This document shows positions 6,600 to 14,915 of a DNA stretch of 39,030 nucleotides, piece after piece. This stretch comes from Devosia insulae DS-56 (lineage in GTDB: Bacteria > Pseudomonadota > Alphaproteobacteria > Rhizobiales > Devosiaceae). A program made the position numbers and the translations under genes. Position 1 is the stretch's first letter. The number at the start of each line of letters is the position of its first letter. Below the pieces are notes generated by a model. The model had not been told where the DNA came from and searched no databases. It was given only the letters and a program-made list of their open reading frames with translations. Location: assembly GCF_000970465.2 (NCBI RefSeq), contig NZ_LAJE02000086.1, forward strand, positions 1-39,030, written 5' to 3'.

Positions 6600-7034
6600 A
6601 TGATCCTGCCACAGGACCTGAAGGCGCTCGTCGTCGACGACAATGCCTATGCGCGCGCCGCGGTGGCGGCAACCCTGCGCAAGCTCGGCCTCGTTTCAAT
6701 CGATGAACTGGCGGGCGCCGCGCCCGCCGTGGGCGCCATCCAGGCAACGCGCTACGATATCGTGTTCATGGATTGGTACATGCCGGAAATGAACGGCGCG
6801 GCACTGCTGGAGGTGATCCGCGATCCGCGCTTTTCCCCCAATGGACGCGTCCCGGTGGTGATGATCACTGCCTATCCCAACCGCGAGACCATTGCCCGCG
6901 CCAGGGAACTGGGCGCCAGCGAAGTGCTCACCAAGCCCTTCAGCCTCGCCCATGCCGCCGCTGCCCTCGGCCGCCTGCTGCCCGACGGCTGGCAGATCCC
7001 CGACGAGCCGGAGGCAGGGCAGGTGCTGCTGTAG
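6600..7034 (+). CDS. Single-domain response regulator (CheY-like receiver)
   Basis: This 144-aa stand-alone receiver domain has all phosphotransfer residues: acidic pair D13-D14, phospho-acceptor D58 in the context VFMDWYMPEMNG, T90 in MITAY and K112 in LTKPF. There is no output domain, so it probably acts by protein-protein interaction or as a phosphate shuttle. No cognate kinase lies next to it. The pseudokinase at 12066 lacks a phosphorylatable His and is not an obvious donor. The ATG at 6600 follows a GGGGGG SD-like run. A slight extension after helix 5 (WQIPDEPEAGQVLL) is of no known function. Confidence 0.9.
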   Translation: MILPQDLKALVVDDNAYARAAVAATLRKLGLVSIDELAGAAPAVGAIQATRYDIVFMDWYMPEMNGAALLEVIRDPRFSPNGRVPVVMITAYPNRETIARARELGASEVLTKPFSLAHAAAALGRLLPDGWQIPDEPEAGQVLL

Positions 7035-7078
7035 GGTAGGGGCGATCAGGGGCGGCATGCCCGTGTTTCAGTCATCCC

Positions 7079-7126
7079 TTGACCATCTATAACCAAGGCG
7101 TTATAGAACGTTGAGGTTATAGATGG
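7079..7126 (+). promoter_or_regulatory. Promoter with overlapping dyad operator for the SRPBCC gene
   Basis: A sigma70-type promoter is seen: TTGACC (7079-7084), 17 bp, TATAGA (7102-7107). A perfect 12-bp inverted repeat, CCATCTATAACC (7083-7094) and GGTTATAGATGG (7115-7126), overlaps it. A third TATAAC-type half-site (GTTATA) lies at 7100-7105. Start of transcription would fall near 7114, so the dyad brackets the -10 region and is better explained as a repressor site than as an RNA hairpin. The SD GGAG (7125-7128) lies 7 nt before the ATG. Confidence 0.7.
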
Positions 7127-7135
7127 AGACCCAGC

Positions 7136-7615
7136 ATGCCCGCAGCTCTGACGATCACCCACCCCTCTGACAACGCCGTCACCGTGTCGCGCAGCTTCGA
7201 CGCGCCTGCCGACCTGGTCTTTGCCTCCCATAGCCAGCCACAGCTGGTGCAGCGCTGGCAGCTCGGTCCGCCGGGCTGGAGTATGCCCATCTGCGAGATC
7301 GACCTGCGCGTTGGCGGCACCTACCGCTACATCTGGCGCAGCGACGCCGACGCCTCCGAGTTCGGCTTCACCGGGCGCTACCGCGAGATCGTCGTCCCCT
7401 CCCGTATCGTCCACACCGAGGGGATGATCGGTACGCCTGGCGAGGCGGTGGTCACCACCACCTTCGAGGAACGCGGCGGCCGCACCACGCTCACCCTCAC
7501 CATGAGCTTCGACAGCCAGGAGGTTCGCGACCAGGTGCTGCTCACCGGCATGACCGACGGCATGGCTCAGAGCTACGACCGCCTGGATGCGCTGCTGGCC
7601 GAGCGGGTGGCGTAA
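7136..7615 (+). CDS. SRPBCC domain protein of the AHSA1 type
   Basis: This 159-aa protein has the START/Bet v 1-like AHSA1 fold (PF08327). The typical opening is VSRSFDAPADLVFASHSQPQLVQRW, followed by GGTYRYIWR, the GRYREIV strand and a C-terminal helix ending in MAQSYDRLDALLAERV. Family members bind small hydrophobic ligands. In alphaproteobacteria they are very often paired with an ArsR-type repressor in one operon, but here no arsR gene lies nearby. The strong dyad over the promoter shows that the gene is probably controlled by a regulator acting in trans. The ligand is unknown. Confidence 0.9.
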   Translation: MPAALTITHPSDNAVTVSRSFDAPADLVFASHSQPQLVQRWQLGPPGWSMPICEIDLRVGGTYRYIWRSDADASEFGFTGRYREIVVPSRIVHTEGMIGTPGEAVVTTTFEERGGRTTLTLTMSFDSQEVRDQVLLTGMTDGMAQSYDRLDALLAERVA

Positions 7616-7639
7616 CGCGTCGCTGTCCACGCCTCGACT

Positions 7640-7667
7640 CCGGCCGGTGGTTGCTGTTACCGGCCGG
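7640..7667 (+). terminator. Hairpin after the SRPBCC gene
   Basis: CCGGCCGGT (7640-7648) pairs perfectly with ACCGGCCGG (7659-7667) around a 10-nt loop, about 25 bp after the stop. There is no clear T-run downstream, so it is a probable but not proven terminator. Confidence 0.5.
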
Positions 7668-7765
7668 CTCATCTGCTCCTCCAACAGCAAACCGGCGCCC
7701 CCGCGTCACTTCTACTTAACCACCTTCCTTCACGCCTCATTCGATATTCTCGTTAATACTGCGGC

Positions 7766-7784
7766 CGCCCGACTCCCTCGGGCG
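7766..7784 (+). promoter_or_regulatory. Leader hairpin before the L,D-transpeptidase gene
   Basis: CGCCCGA (7766-7772) pairs with TCGGGCG (7778-7784) around the loop CTCCC, 28 bp before the ATG. It could be a leader structure or the right-hand part of a terminator. No clear SD is seen between it and the start. Confidence 0.35.
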
Positions 7785-7811
7785 TCCGCGTACTAATGAT
7801 GAGTGTGTGCC

Positions 7812-8432
7812 ATGCTGCGTTCGTCCCGGGCGGTGCTCGCCGCCACTGCCTGCCTCGTGTCCCTGTCCGTGTTCGCCGATACGGCCAACGCGGCGCAGGG
7901 CCTGTTCATGTTCGATCTGTCGCGTCCGTCGCTGCAGGATGCCAAGCCCCATCCGGGCTACAAGGTGAAGAGCAACAAGGTGCGTCTGGCGCCCGAGTTC
8001 CGCCGGCAGATCGTTGCCTACAAATCCAACCAGAAGGCCGGCACCATCATCGTCAACACCGGCGAAAAGCACCTCTACCTGGTGCTCGGCGACGGCAAGG
8101 CGTTGCGCTACGGCATCGGCACGGCCCGCGATGGTTTCGAGTGGAGCGGCACGCACAAGGTTTCCAACAAGCGTCAGTGGCCGGGCTGGACGCCGCCCGA
8201 AGAGATGAAGCGCCGGCAGCCGAACCTGCCCGACTATATGCCCGGCGGCATCAACAACCCGCTCGGCGCCCGCGCCATCTATATCGGTTCGACCCTCTAC
8301 CGCATCCATGGCACCAACGAGCCCTGGACCATCGGCCAGGATGTCTCATCGGGCTGCATCCGCATGGTCAACGATGATGTCGAAGATCTCTACGAACGCG
8401 TCAAAATTGGCGCCAAGGTGATTGTGCTTTAG
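7812..8432 (+). CDS. L,D-transpeptidase (YkuD family), secreted
   Basis: This 206-aa periplasmic enzyme forms 3-3 cross-links in peptidoglycan or attaches proteins to it. A signal peptide spans about residues 1-27 and ends at NAA. The YkuD catalytic motif reads HGTNEPWTIG followed by SSGCIRM, with catalytic His and Cys in place, near residues 163-183. This short form (about 200 aa, no LysM or peptidoglycan-binding domain) is present in many copies in Hyphomicrobiales, where 3-3 cross-links dominate. The ATG at 7812 is chosen for the signal peptide; a GTG at 7803 would add three residues. The SD is weak. Confidence 0.92.
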   Translation: MLRSSRAVLAATACLVSLSVFADTANAAQGLFMFDLSRPSLQDAKPHPGYKVKSNKVRLAPEFRRQIVAYKSNQKAGTIIVNTGEKHLYLVLGDGKALRYGIGTARDGFEWSGTHKVSNKRQWPGWTPPEEMKRRQPNLPDYMPGGINNPLGARAIYIGSTLYRIHGTNEPWTIGQDVSSGCIRMVNDDVEDLYERVKIGAKVIVL

Positions 8433-8483
8433 TTAGGAATTTCAGCGACACTGACGCCGGAATTCTGGGGGTTTTCCGGCGCC

Positions 8484-10331
8484 ATGCGCGGTATTTTCGA
8501 GCTTTTCAAGCGGTTCCGCGCCGATGAGCGCGGCGTTTTCGCAGTCATCTTCGGCCTGATGGCCATCGTCCTCGTCGCCATGGCCGGCGCCGCCGTGGAT
8601 TACACGTCGATGGAAACCGCTCGCACCAAGATGCAGATCGCGCTTGATTCAGCGGCACTGGGGCTTGCCCCCAAGATCTACAGCCAGACCGAGGAACAAC
8701 TGCGCAAGTCCGCCGAGGACCTGGTGCTCGAGCGGCTGAACGACGACAGCCTGACCGTCAGCGTCGACTGGGCCGACGCCACCACCACAACTGGCACCCT
8801 TAAGCTCAAGGGGACGATCACCGTTCCGATGGCCTTCGTCACGCTGGTCGGTATTCAAGACATGACGACCAGCATCGTGTCCGAGGCCACGCGTGGCTCG
8901 GTAAACCTCGAAGTGGCGGTGGCACTCGATACGACCGGCTCGATGGGCAGCTCAGGCATTTCCACTTTGCAGACCGCCCTCGCCACCTTGATTCCGCTTG
9001 TCGTGCACGATGAGCAGACTCCGACCTACTCCAAGATGGCCCTGGTGCCATACTCGACGGCCGTCAATGTCGGCTCTGCCTATGCCGACGAGTCGCGCGG
9101 CACGATCCCCGCTTCCAAGACGATCAGCTCCGCAGCGTGGTGGGATGTCGAAAAGGACATCAGTGGCGCGACCCAGGCGCGCCCCGTGGTCATCACCCAG
9201 AACGCTCACGGCCTCAACAATGACGACATGATCTATATCACTGGCGTCAAGGGCATGACCGAGTTGAACAACAAGGCGTATATCGTAAAGAACAAGACGA
9301 CGAACACCTTCGAGCTCTATGGGACGAACGGCTCGCGCGTCGATGGTCGAAACTATTCGGCCTACCAGACGACCACAGCCGACAAGATGAAACGCTGCAT
9401 CATTGCGGCGAGCTGCAACATTGTCATCACTTCGACGGCGCATGGCTTCGCAAACAACGACTATGTGCGCCTCACGAACGTCTCGTCCAATATGTCGTCG
9501 CTCAACGACGACGACTATCAGATCACCAAGCTGAGCAACGACACGTTTTCCATCCCGGTCGTCGGTTACGGCAGCACCTATGTACAGCCAGTGACGACAG
9601 GCAAGGCCTGGTGCACCAAGTACGGCTGCCAGTACTACCGTATGAGTTCGAGCCGCACTTACGAAGCTACCCCGGCGTGCGTAACTGAACGATCGAGCAA
9701 CAGTTTCACTGACACCGCGCCAAGCACCACGCCGCTTGCCATCCACTACACGTCCAACGGCACCTGCGGTAGCGCGGCCAAGATCCTGCCATTGACCTCC
9801 AACAAGACCAAGCTCAATGCCTACACCGCATCCGGCGCGCTCAGCGCCAGCGGCGCCACTGCCGGTCAACTGGGCACGGCCTGGGCGTGGTACCTGGTCG
9901 CGCCCAACTTCGCCGAACTCTTCGATGATCCTCAGGCGACCGTGGGTGGCGACTACGAGTCGCGGCCGGCCGCCTATACTGCTCCCAACACGATGAAGAT
10001 CGTCATCATCATGACCGACGGTGAGTACAACACGGAGTACTGCAAGGGTGTCAGTCCCAGCTATTCCGGCTGCAGCGCGCCCGACGGAACTACCGGCACC
10101 ATGACCGGGCCATTCGGCCAAGCCGAGGATCTCTGCTACAACATGAAGCAGAAGGACGTGGTGGTCTACACGGTTGGTTTCAATCTCGGCACCACGGGTA
10201 ACGCCGTGTCGCTACTGAACAAGTGCGCATCTGAGCCGAGCAAGGCCAAGCTCGCCAACGACAGCGCCGGCCTCGTGGCAGCCTTCCGCGAAATTGGCGA
10301 GAACATTTCAGACCTCCGTCTGTCGCAGTGA
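8484..10331 (+). CDS. TadG-like pilus-associated protein with vWA domain and inserted beta repeats
   Basis: The protein has 615 aa. Residues 15-40 form the TadE/TadG-type N-terminal segment (RGVFAVIFGLMAIVLVAMAGAAVDY), a single membrane anchor of Tad/Flp pilus assembly proteins. A von Willebrand A domain starts at about residue 143, with the MIDAS motif DTTGSMGSS at 149-157 and IVIIMTDGEYN in the C-terminal third. Between these, about residues 232-290 and 305-375 form two diverged copies of a unit with VVIT or IVIT, AHGxxNxDxxxxT and NTFEL or DTFSI. This pattern resembles FCCH-like beta domains of phage tail and surface proteins. Several Cys (CTKYGCQYY region) may form disulfides. No other tad genes are adjacent. 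The ATG at 8484 lies 51 bp after the transpeptidase stop. Confidence 0.88.
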   Translation: MRGIFELFKRFRADERGVFAVIFGLMAIVLVAMAGAAVDYTSMETARTKMQIALDSAALGLAPKIYSQTEEQLRKSAEDLVLERLNDDSLTVSVDWADATTTTGTLKLKGTITVPMAFVTLVGIQDMTTSIVSEATRGSVNLEVAVALDTTGSMGSSGISTLQTALATLIPLVVHDEQTPTYSKMALVPYSTAVNVGSAYADESRGTIPASKTISSAAWWDVEKDISGATQARPVVITQNAHGLNNDDMIYITGVKGMTELNNKAYIVKNKTTNTFELYGTNGSRVDGRNYSAYQTTTADKMKRCIIAASCNIVITSTAHGFANNDYVRLTNVSSNMSSLNDDDYQITKLSNDTFSIPVVGYGSTYVQPVTTGKAWCTKYGCQYYRMSSSRTYEATPACVTERSSNSFTDTAPSTTPLAIHYTSNGTCGSAAKILPLTSNKTKLNAYTASGALSASGATAGQLGTAWAWYLVAPNFAELFDDPQATVGGDYESRPAAYTAPNTMKIVIIMTDGEYNTEYCKGVSPSYSGCSAPDGTTGTMTGPFGQAEDLCYNMKQKDVVVYTVGFNLGTTGNAVSLLNKCASEPSKAKLANDSAGLVAAFREIGENISDLRLSQ

Positions 10332-10332
10332 C

Positions 10333-10557
10333 CTAACCCTGCAAAACGAAGCGCTTGCCGCCGGGAAAGGCGGCGAGCGCCGCTTGCTGCTCCGCCTCGG
10401 TGAGCCCCTCGAAGCGGATCGCCATGGGCAGCTCTGGCGCATCGATCGGCGCGATCGGATTGGTAGGCCGCAACCGCGCGTTGTGCGCCGCGGCCAGCCA
10501 TGACTTCGCCCTGCGGCTGGCAATTGGGGAAGTCAGTCTGTAGGCGCGGCGATCCAT
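10333..10557 (-). CDS. Conserved-looking hypothetical protein, 74 aa
   Basis: The product begins MDRRAYRLTSPIASRRAKSW, is basic at the N-terminus and ends in FEGLTEAEQQAALAAFPGGK followed by RFVLQG. No family is recognised. The start is ATG 10557-10555, supported by a GGAG SD eight bases upstream; a 99-codon open frame extends further upstream but has poorer start support. Its TAG ends one base after the tadG-like stop, a tight convergent arrangement. No signal peptide or membrane segment is visible. Confidence 0.6.
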   Translation of the reverse strand: MDRRAYRLTSPIASRRAKSWLAAAHNARLRPTNPIAPIDAPELPMAIRFEGLTEAEQQAALAAFPGGKRFVLQG

Positions 10558-10639
10558 CTCGAATACTCCATATGCACGGGCCAACTCAGTAACGCCGGGA
10601 TGGTAAGACTGGTTGCCGCGCATCCCTCTCATTTCTCAG

Positions 10640-11029
10640 TCAAATCCGCGTCAGTTCGAACTTCTGGCAGAGAGCGCCCTTGCAGCCATTGATGGTCATG
10701 GTGTCGCCGTCAACCAGGGTCAGGGTGCCCTTTACCACTTCGCCCATATATTCGGCGCTGCCGCGCCATTTGTTCTCGAGCGCGCGCTTGGCGCCCTTCA
10801 GCACGTAGGAGTCGAGATAGCTAAGGTTCTCGGCGGTGCGCGCATCGTCACGCAGCCATACCAGCTTGGCGCAGAGCTCGGTGCCATCGCCGCACAGCGT
10901 CACCTCGAACCGCGACTCGCCGCTGACCGTCTGCCAGGTCCCGGCCGGGGACTGCGCGGCAAAGGCCGGCGCGATGGCGAGGGCCGTGGCGACGATGGCG
11001 GTGGCAATGAGCGTGAACGACTTCGGCAT
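10640..11029 (-). CDS. Secreted DUF2147-like protein
   Basis: The 129-aa product has a classic signal peptide (KSFTLIATAIVATALAIAPAFA, cleavage after AFA near residue 25). The mature part starts SPAGTWQT and has SRFEVTLCGDGTELCAKLVW, a WRGSAEYMGEVVKGTL segment and a conserved C-terminal Cys pair (NGCKGALCQKF). This pattern matches DUF2147 (PF09917), periplasmic lipocalin-like proteins of unknown function. Four Cys probably form two disulfides. The start is ATG 11029 with GAGGGG seven bases upstream; the longer frame from 11050 would place extra residues before the signal peptide. Confidence 0.82.
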   Translation of the reverse strand: MPKSFTLIATAIVATALAIAPAFAAQSPAGTWQTVSGESRFEVTLCGDGTELCAKLVWLRDDARTAENLSYLDSYVLKGAKRALENKWRGSAEYMGEVVKGTLTLVDGDTMTINGCKGALCQKFELTRI

Positions 11030-11113
11030 GAAGGAGCCCCTCGGCAACATGGTGAATGCATTGTTGCCATTCCCACTGCCTGCAGGTGCTTGAACCCGTC
11101 GCGAACGCTTCGT

Positions 11114-11665
11114 TCAGTCAGGGTTCATCACCGGGCCGATCAGCGACCGCACCATGGCGACCCGCTGGTCGACTGGCAGGGCAGGGATCCGCACCAGCTC
11201 AAACCCGAACCGCTCATACGCCTCGATGTGAAAGCGCTCGAACCGCATCGAATCCGCGAGGCTGATCCGCCGTACCTCCGTATTGGTGATGAAGCCCAGG
11301 AGCTCGACGAACAGTACCTGCCGCTCATACTGGCCAGACGCCAGCATCGAACCGATTGATTCGACGAGCAGCTCCGGCACTGGATGGTCGAGGTACTCCG
11401 CCAGCGCCAGCGTGCAGACCAGTGACCGATCCGCCACCCGCACTGCCCCCGTCGCAGGCCGCGCCGCCCGGAGCAGCTGCAGCCTGGCGATGTCGGTGAT
11501 GAACTCGGGCTGTCGCCACGGCTCCTCGATCCCACGCCCCTGGTCGAGCGCGATCACATCGGTCGCCGCCTCCTCGACCACGTCTACGCCCTGGGCTTCA
11601 AGCGCCCTGAGGATAACGGTTTTCCCGGCGCCCGGGGCACCGGTCAGGATGAATTCGCGGGCCAT
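11114..11665 (-). CDS. AAA_28-type P-loop NTPase
   Basis: The 183-aa product starts with a Walker A motif at once (FILTGAPGAGKTVILRAL), followed by VVEEAATDVIALDQG. VADRSLVCTLALAEYL carries an Asp-Arg pair typical of kinase-like P-loop proteins, and a C-terminal arginine-containing segment ends the protein. It resembles the AAA_28 (PF13521) family of small predicted NTPases or kinases found as single genes in many alphaproteobacteria; the substrate is unknown. It lies alone between the DUF2147-like gene and tRNA-His, on the same strand as both. Confidence 0.85.
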   Translation of the reverse strand: MAREFILTGAPGAGKTVILRALEAQGVDVVEEAATDVIALDQGRGIEEPWRQPEFITDIARLQLLRAARPATGAVRVADRSLVCTLALAEYLDHPVPELLVESIGSMLASGQYERQVLFVELLGFITNTEVRRISLADSMRFERFHIEAYERFGFELVRIPALPVDQRVAMVRSLIGPVMNPD

Positions 11666-11762
11666 CGCCTCGCTCCATGTCAGGGTGACGCCAAACCCGG
11701 ATGGGTCAGCGCAATTTACGTGTCAGCGGGGGGATTTGCTTAGTGCCGGGCCAGTGCGGGAA

Positions 11763-11839
11763 TGGTACCGCCTCCCCGGATCGAACGGGGGACCTCTAGA
11801 TCCACAATCTAGCGCTCTAACCAACTGAGCTAAGGCGGC
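11763..11839 (-). tRNA. tRNA-His (anticodon GTG)
   Basis: The minus strand gives a full cloverleaf: acceptor GCCGCCT/AGGCGGT, D arm GCTCAGTTGGTTAGAGC, anticodon arm CTAGATTGTGGATCTAG with anticodon GTG, T arm CCCCCGTTCGATCCGGGG, and encoded CCA at 11765-11763. Discriminator base 73 is A rather than the C of most bacteria, a known alphaproteobacterial feature matched by their HisRS type. The first acceptor pair is G1-U72. Confidence 0.97.
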
Positions 11840-11855
11840 CCGGCAAGCGCGGCGG

Positions 11856-11884
11856 ACCATAGTTTCACTTATCGCTGCTGGCAA
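11856..11884 (-). promoter_or_regulatory. Promoter of tRNA-His
   Basis: On the minus strand TTGCCA (11884-11879), a 17-bp spacer and TATGGT (11861-11856) place a transcription start about 8-10 nt before the mature tRNA 5' end. Spacing and position are right for a sigma70 promoter. Confidence 0.65.
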
Positions 11885-12065
11885 GCGTCGATTTGAGCCT
11901 GTTTTTCATCGCCTGTTGACAGCCTGCGGCTTAACCATCGGCAGCGAATGCCGGCCGCTGACGTCCGCGCGATATGGACCGGGCGGGGGCCCCGGGATAT
12001 TTAGAGAAGATTAAATTCCGAGTTCGCTTTGTGTCGAATTGGCACGAGGCAGGAAAAGAGTACGC

Positions 12066-14915
12066 GTGCGCGCTGAGTGGATCAAATCGCCGACGGCCCG
12101 GCTGGTGCTGGTGCACTGGGCCGACGCGCGCCCCGCCTGGCTATGGTCGCAGGATGGCGAAACCCTGCTCTGGCGCAACGATGCCGCGCGCTACTTCCAC
12201 GGCAAGATCAAGAAGCACGGGCTGAAGCTGGCGCCCGAGGCGGTGCCGATCAAGGGGCAGATCGCCCGCCTGATCCGGCTCGGCTCGATGGGGCGCTCGA
12301 GCCTCAGCCGCATCCAGTTCCTCGCCGGCGAACGGCCGGTCTCCACCACCTGCACCTGTACCCCGCTCGAACTCGAAAGCGGCGACACGGGCCTGTTGAT
12401 CGTCGGCGTCGATCCGATCGAGCCCGAACTGCTCGAGGCGCATGATCCGATGCAGGGCGATGCCCTGACCGCGCACCTGCTGCCTGATGGCGCCGAGTAC
12501 CTGCTGGTCAGCGAGGACGGGCAGATTGCCGGCGGCTCGCGCCATGCGCTCGAGCACTTCGCCCCGATCATCGAGAGCGAGGGCCTGCCGCACGACGCCG
12601 AAAGCGCCGAGGTGACCCTCGCCGGCGACACGATGCTGCTGACCCGTTTCAAGGCCAGCCCGCACGACGCCATGCTGCTGCTGTTCGAGCGCCACGCCGC
12701 CGCGGCGCTGGAGATCGCCGATGTGCGGGCGGAAGAGGGCGTTATCGCCCGCGAAGATGCGCCGGCCCTGCCGCCGCGCACCGTCCCCGAGCCCGAGCCG
12801 CTGCTGCCGATGGGCCTGCCGCCGGTCGAGCACGCCGACGATGAGCCGGTGATTGCCGAGGAAGACAACTGGGTCGAGCCGATTCCCGCTGCTCCGGACG
12901 TGCCGGGCACGCTGGCTTCGCTGTTCGACCGTCTTGCCGATGACGGCGGCCTCTACACCGCGCTCAGCCCCGGCGACGAGCACTTCGCCGGCCCGCCGCC
13001 CGAACTGGTGGATGAGCCGCTGGTACCCGAGGCGGTCGAAGCGGACGAGGCCCTGCCGCTGCCCGAACTGCCGGCCGAGGTTGAGCCGGTACCACTCCCG
13101 CCTCCGCCCGCGCTCGATGTCATCGGCGCGCTGATCGACTTCGCCGACGAGGACGAGGTCGCCGAACCCCACGCGGTCGCGCCGGCCGCAGGGATTGCGG
13201 CAGTGGAACCGGTGGTTGCGGGCGCGGAAGTCATCGCCGACACGGCCGAGCCCGAACCTGAACCCGTTGCCGCCACAACCTGGCGTGTCATTGGCCGCGG
13301 CTTTGCGGCGCTCGCCCCGGAACAGCCTGCCGAGGACGAGCCGGGCGAAGTCGTCACTGCGATCCCTGACGCCGAAACCGTGGAGCGCGTCTCGCGCTAC
13401 AATTTCGATGAGCTGAGCCGCATCCTCACCGATCGCGTCAGCGCCCATCCGTCGCCGCCGCCCGCCGATGCGCCGGCGCCGCCCCCTGCCGCCAACGAAG
13501 GCGCCCTGATCAACCTCACCGGCGAGACCTTCATCCTCAACCGGCTGCCGCTCGGCATCCTGGTGTTCCGCGATCAGCAGGTGCTGTTCGCCAACCGGGC
13601 GCTGACCGACCTCACCGGCTACGAGTCGATCGAAAGTCTGCGCGCCGCCGGCCTCACCGCCATCTTCCCGTCCGAGGACAGCGCCGTCTCGGGACCGGTG
13701 ACCCAACTGGTGCGTCGCGATGGCAGCCTCGCCTCGGTGAACGCCCGGCTGCAGTCGATCACCTGGCACGGCCGTCCGGCTCTGATGCTCTCGGCCGGCA
13801 TCGCCGAGAATCGTATCGGCCACGAGGCCGCCGTCCGCACCTTCGCCGAGCTCGCCGCCGAAACCAGCGACGACGGCTTCATCGCCGCCGACCGCTCCGG
13901 CACCATCACCACGGTGTCGCTGCACGGCCGTATCGTCCTCGGCCATGTCGAGGAGGATATTGTCGGCAAGCCTTTGGCGAGCTTCATCGAGCCCTCGCAA
14001 CTGGGCGATCTCAAGCGCTTCCTCGAACGCCCGGCCCGCTTCGCCGAGACCGCACGCCCGGCCATCACCTTCACCGGGGCGGTGCCCAATACCCGCATCA
14101 CGCTGTTCGCCGAGGGGCAGGCCGGCATCATCGCCGGCTACTACGCCTTCGTCCGCAAAGCGGCGTCGCCGATCCCGCCGGTCCCGATCGTCAAGCCCGC
14201 CGAAGACATCGAGCCCTCTATGCTCACCCGCATCAGCCGCGGCGTGCGCCGGCCGCTCAATACCGTCATCGGCTTTGCCGACCTGATCCGCTCGGCCTCC
14301 TTCGGCTCGATCGACAACCAGCGCTACCTGGAATATGCGCAGGACATCAAAACCGCCGGCCAGGAGATCGCCCACCTCGTCGACGAACTGGATGATTACA
14401 GCCGCCTGCGTGAGGGACGCTACCCGGCCGAGGCCAACGACATCGACCTCGTGCTGCTGCTGGAAAGCTGCCTTGCCCGCGTCCGTAGCCAGGCCGGCGA
14501 AGCCCGGGTCCTCGTGCGTAACGCCGTTTCCGAGCGGTTGCCGCGCATCACTGCCGACACCGCCTCGCTGACCCAGGCCATCCTCAATCTGCTGGCCAGC
14601 GCTATCGACCAGACCCCGGTCGGCGGCTCGGTCATCCTCTCTGCCCAGCAGGAGGACGACGGCGCCGTGATCGTCAATGTGCGCGATGGCGGCGAGGCCC
14701 GCCGCGATCTCGGCGAGCGCTTCGTGGTGTTCCGCGATGGCGTCGGCAAGGACGGCGAAGCCCTGCAACCGGTCCGCTCCAGCGTCGGTCTGGCGCTCAC
14801 CCGCTCGCTGCTGGCGGTCAACGCGCTGTCGCTCTCGGTCGATCCGGCCGTCGGCGTGGGCACCATGTTTTCGCTGTTGATTCCTGCCGACCTGGTCCGC
14901 GAGACCAGCCAGTGA
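12066..14915 (+). CDS. Large PAS-domain pseudo-histidine kinase
   Basis: The protein has about 949 aa from GTG 12066 (SD AGGAAAAGAG just upstream). The N-terminal 190 residues are a PAS/GAF-like region (WADARPAWLWSQDG) of unclear type. Residues 220-470 are low-complexity, rich in Pro, Glu and Ala. A PAS domain begins near 490 (LPLGILVFRDQQVLFANRAL) and a second near 595. From about 720 there is a HisKA-like helix, but the phospho-acceptor position reads SRGVRRPLNTVIGF, with Arg725 where SHELRTPLNAIIGF has His. The HATPase_c-like C-terminus (about 825-945) has a damaged N-box (LLASAIDQTP) and no proper DxGxG. It should be unable to autophosphorylate and is probably a scaffold or allosteric partner, comparable in logic to DivL. 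No transmembrane segment is seen. The next gene overlaps by 4 bp. Confidence 0.85.
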   Translation: MRAEWIKSPTARLVLVHWADARPAWLWSQDGETLLWRNDAARYFHGKIKKHGLKLAPEAVPIKGQIARLIRLGSMGRSSLSRIQFLAGERPVSTTCTCTPLELESGDTGLLIVGVDPIEPELLEAHDPMQGDALTAHLLPDGAEYLLVSEDGQIAGGSRHALEHFAPIIESEGLPHDAESAEVTLAGDTMLLTRFKASPHDAMLLLFERHAAAALEIADVRAEEGVIAREDAPALPPRTVPEPEPLLPMGLPPVEHADDEPVIAEEDNWVEPIPAAPDVPGTLASLFDRLADDGGLYTALSPGDEHFAGPPPELVDEPLVPEAVEADEALPLPELPAEVEPVPLPPPPALDVIGALIDFADEDEVAEPHAVAPAAGIAAVEPVVAGAEVIADTAEPEPEPVAATTWRVIGRGFAALAPEQPAEDEPGEVVTAIPDAETVERVSRYNFDELSRILTDRVSAHPSPPPADAPAPPPAANEGALINLTGETFILNRLPLGILVFRDQQVLFANRALTDLTGYESIESLRAAGLTAIFPSEDSAVSGPVTQLVRRDGSLASVNARLQSITWHGRPALMLSAGIAENRIGHEAAVRTFAELAAETSDDGFIAADRSGTITTVSLHGRIVLGHVEEDIVGKPLASFIEPSQLGDLKRFLERPARFAETARPAITFTGAVPNTRITLFAEGQAGIIAGYYAFVRKAASPIPPVPIVKPAEDIEPSMLTRISRGVRRPLNTVIGFADLIRSASFGSIDNQRYLEYAQDIKTAGQEIAHLVDELDDYSRLREGRYPAEANDIDLVLLLESCLARVRSQAGEARVLVRNAVSERLPRITADTASLTQAILNLLASAIDQTPVGGSVILSAQQEDDGAVIVNVRDGGEARRDLGERFVVFRDGVGKDGEALQPVRSSVGLALTRSLLAVNALSLSVDPAVGVGTMFSLLIPADLVRETSQ

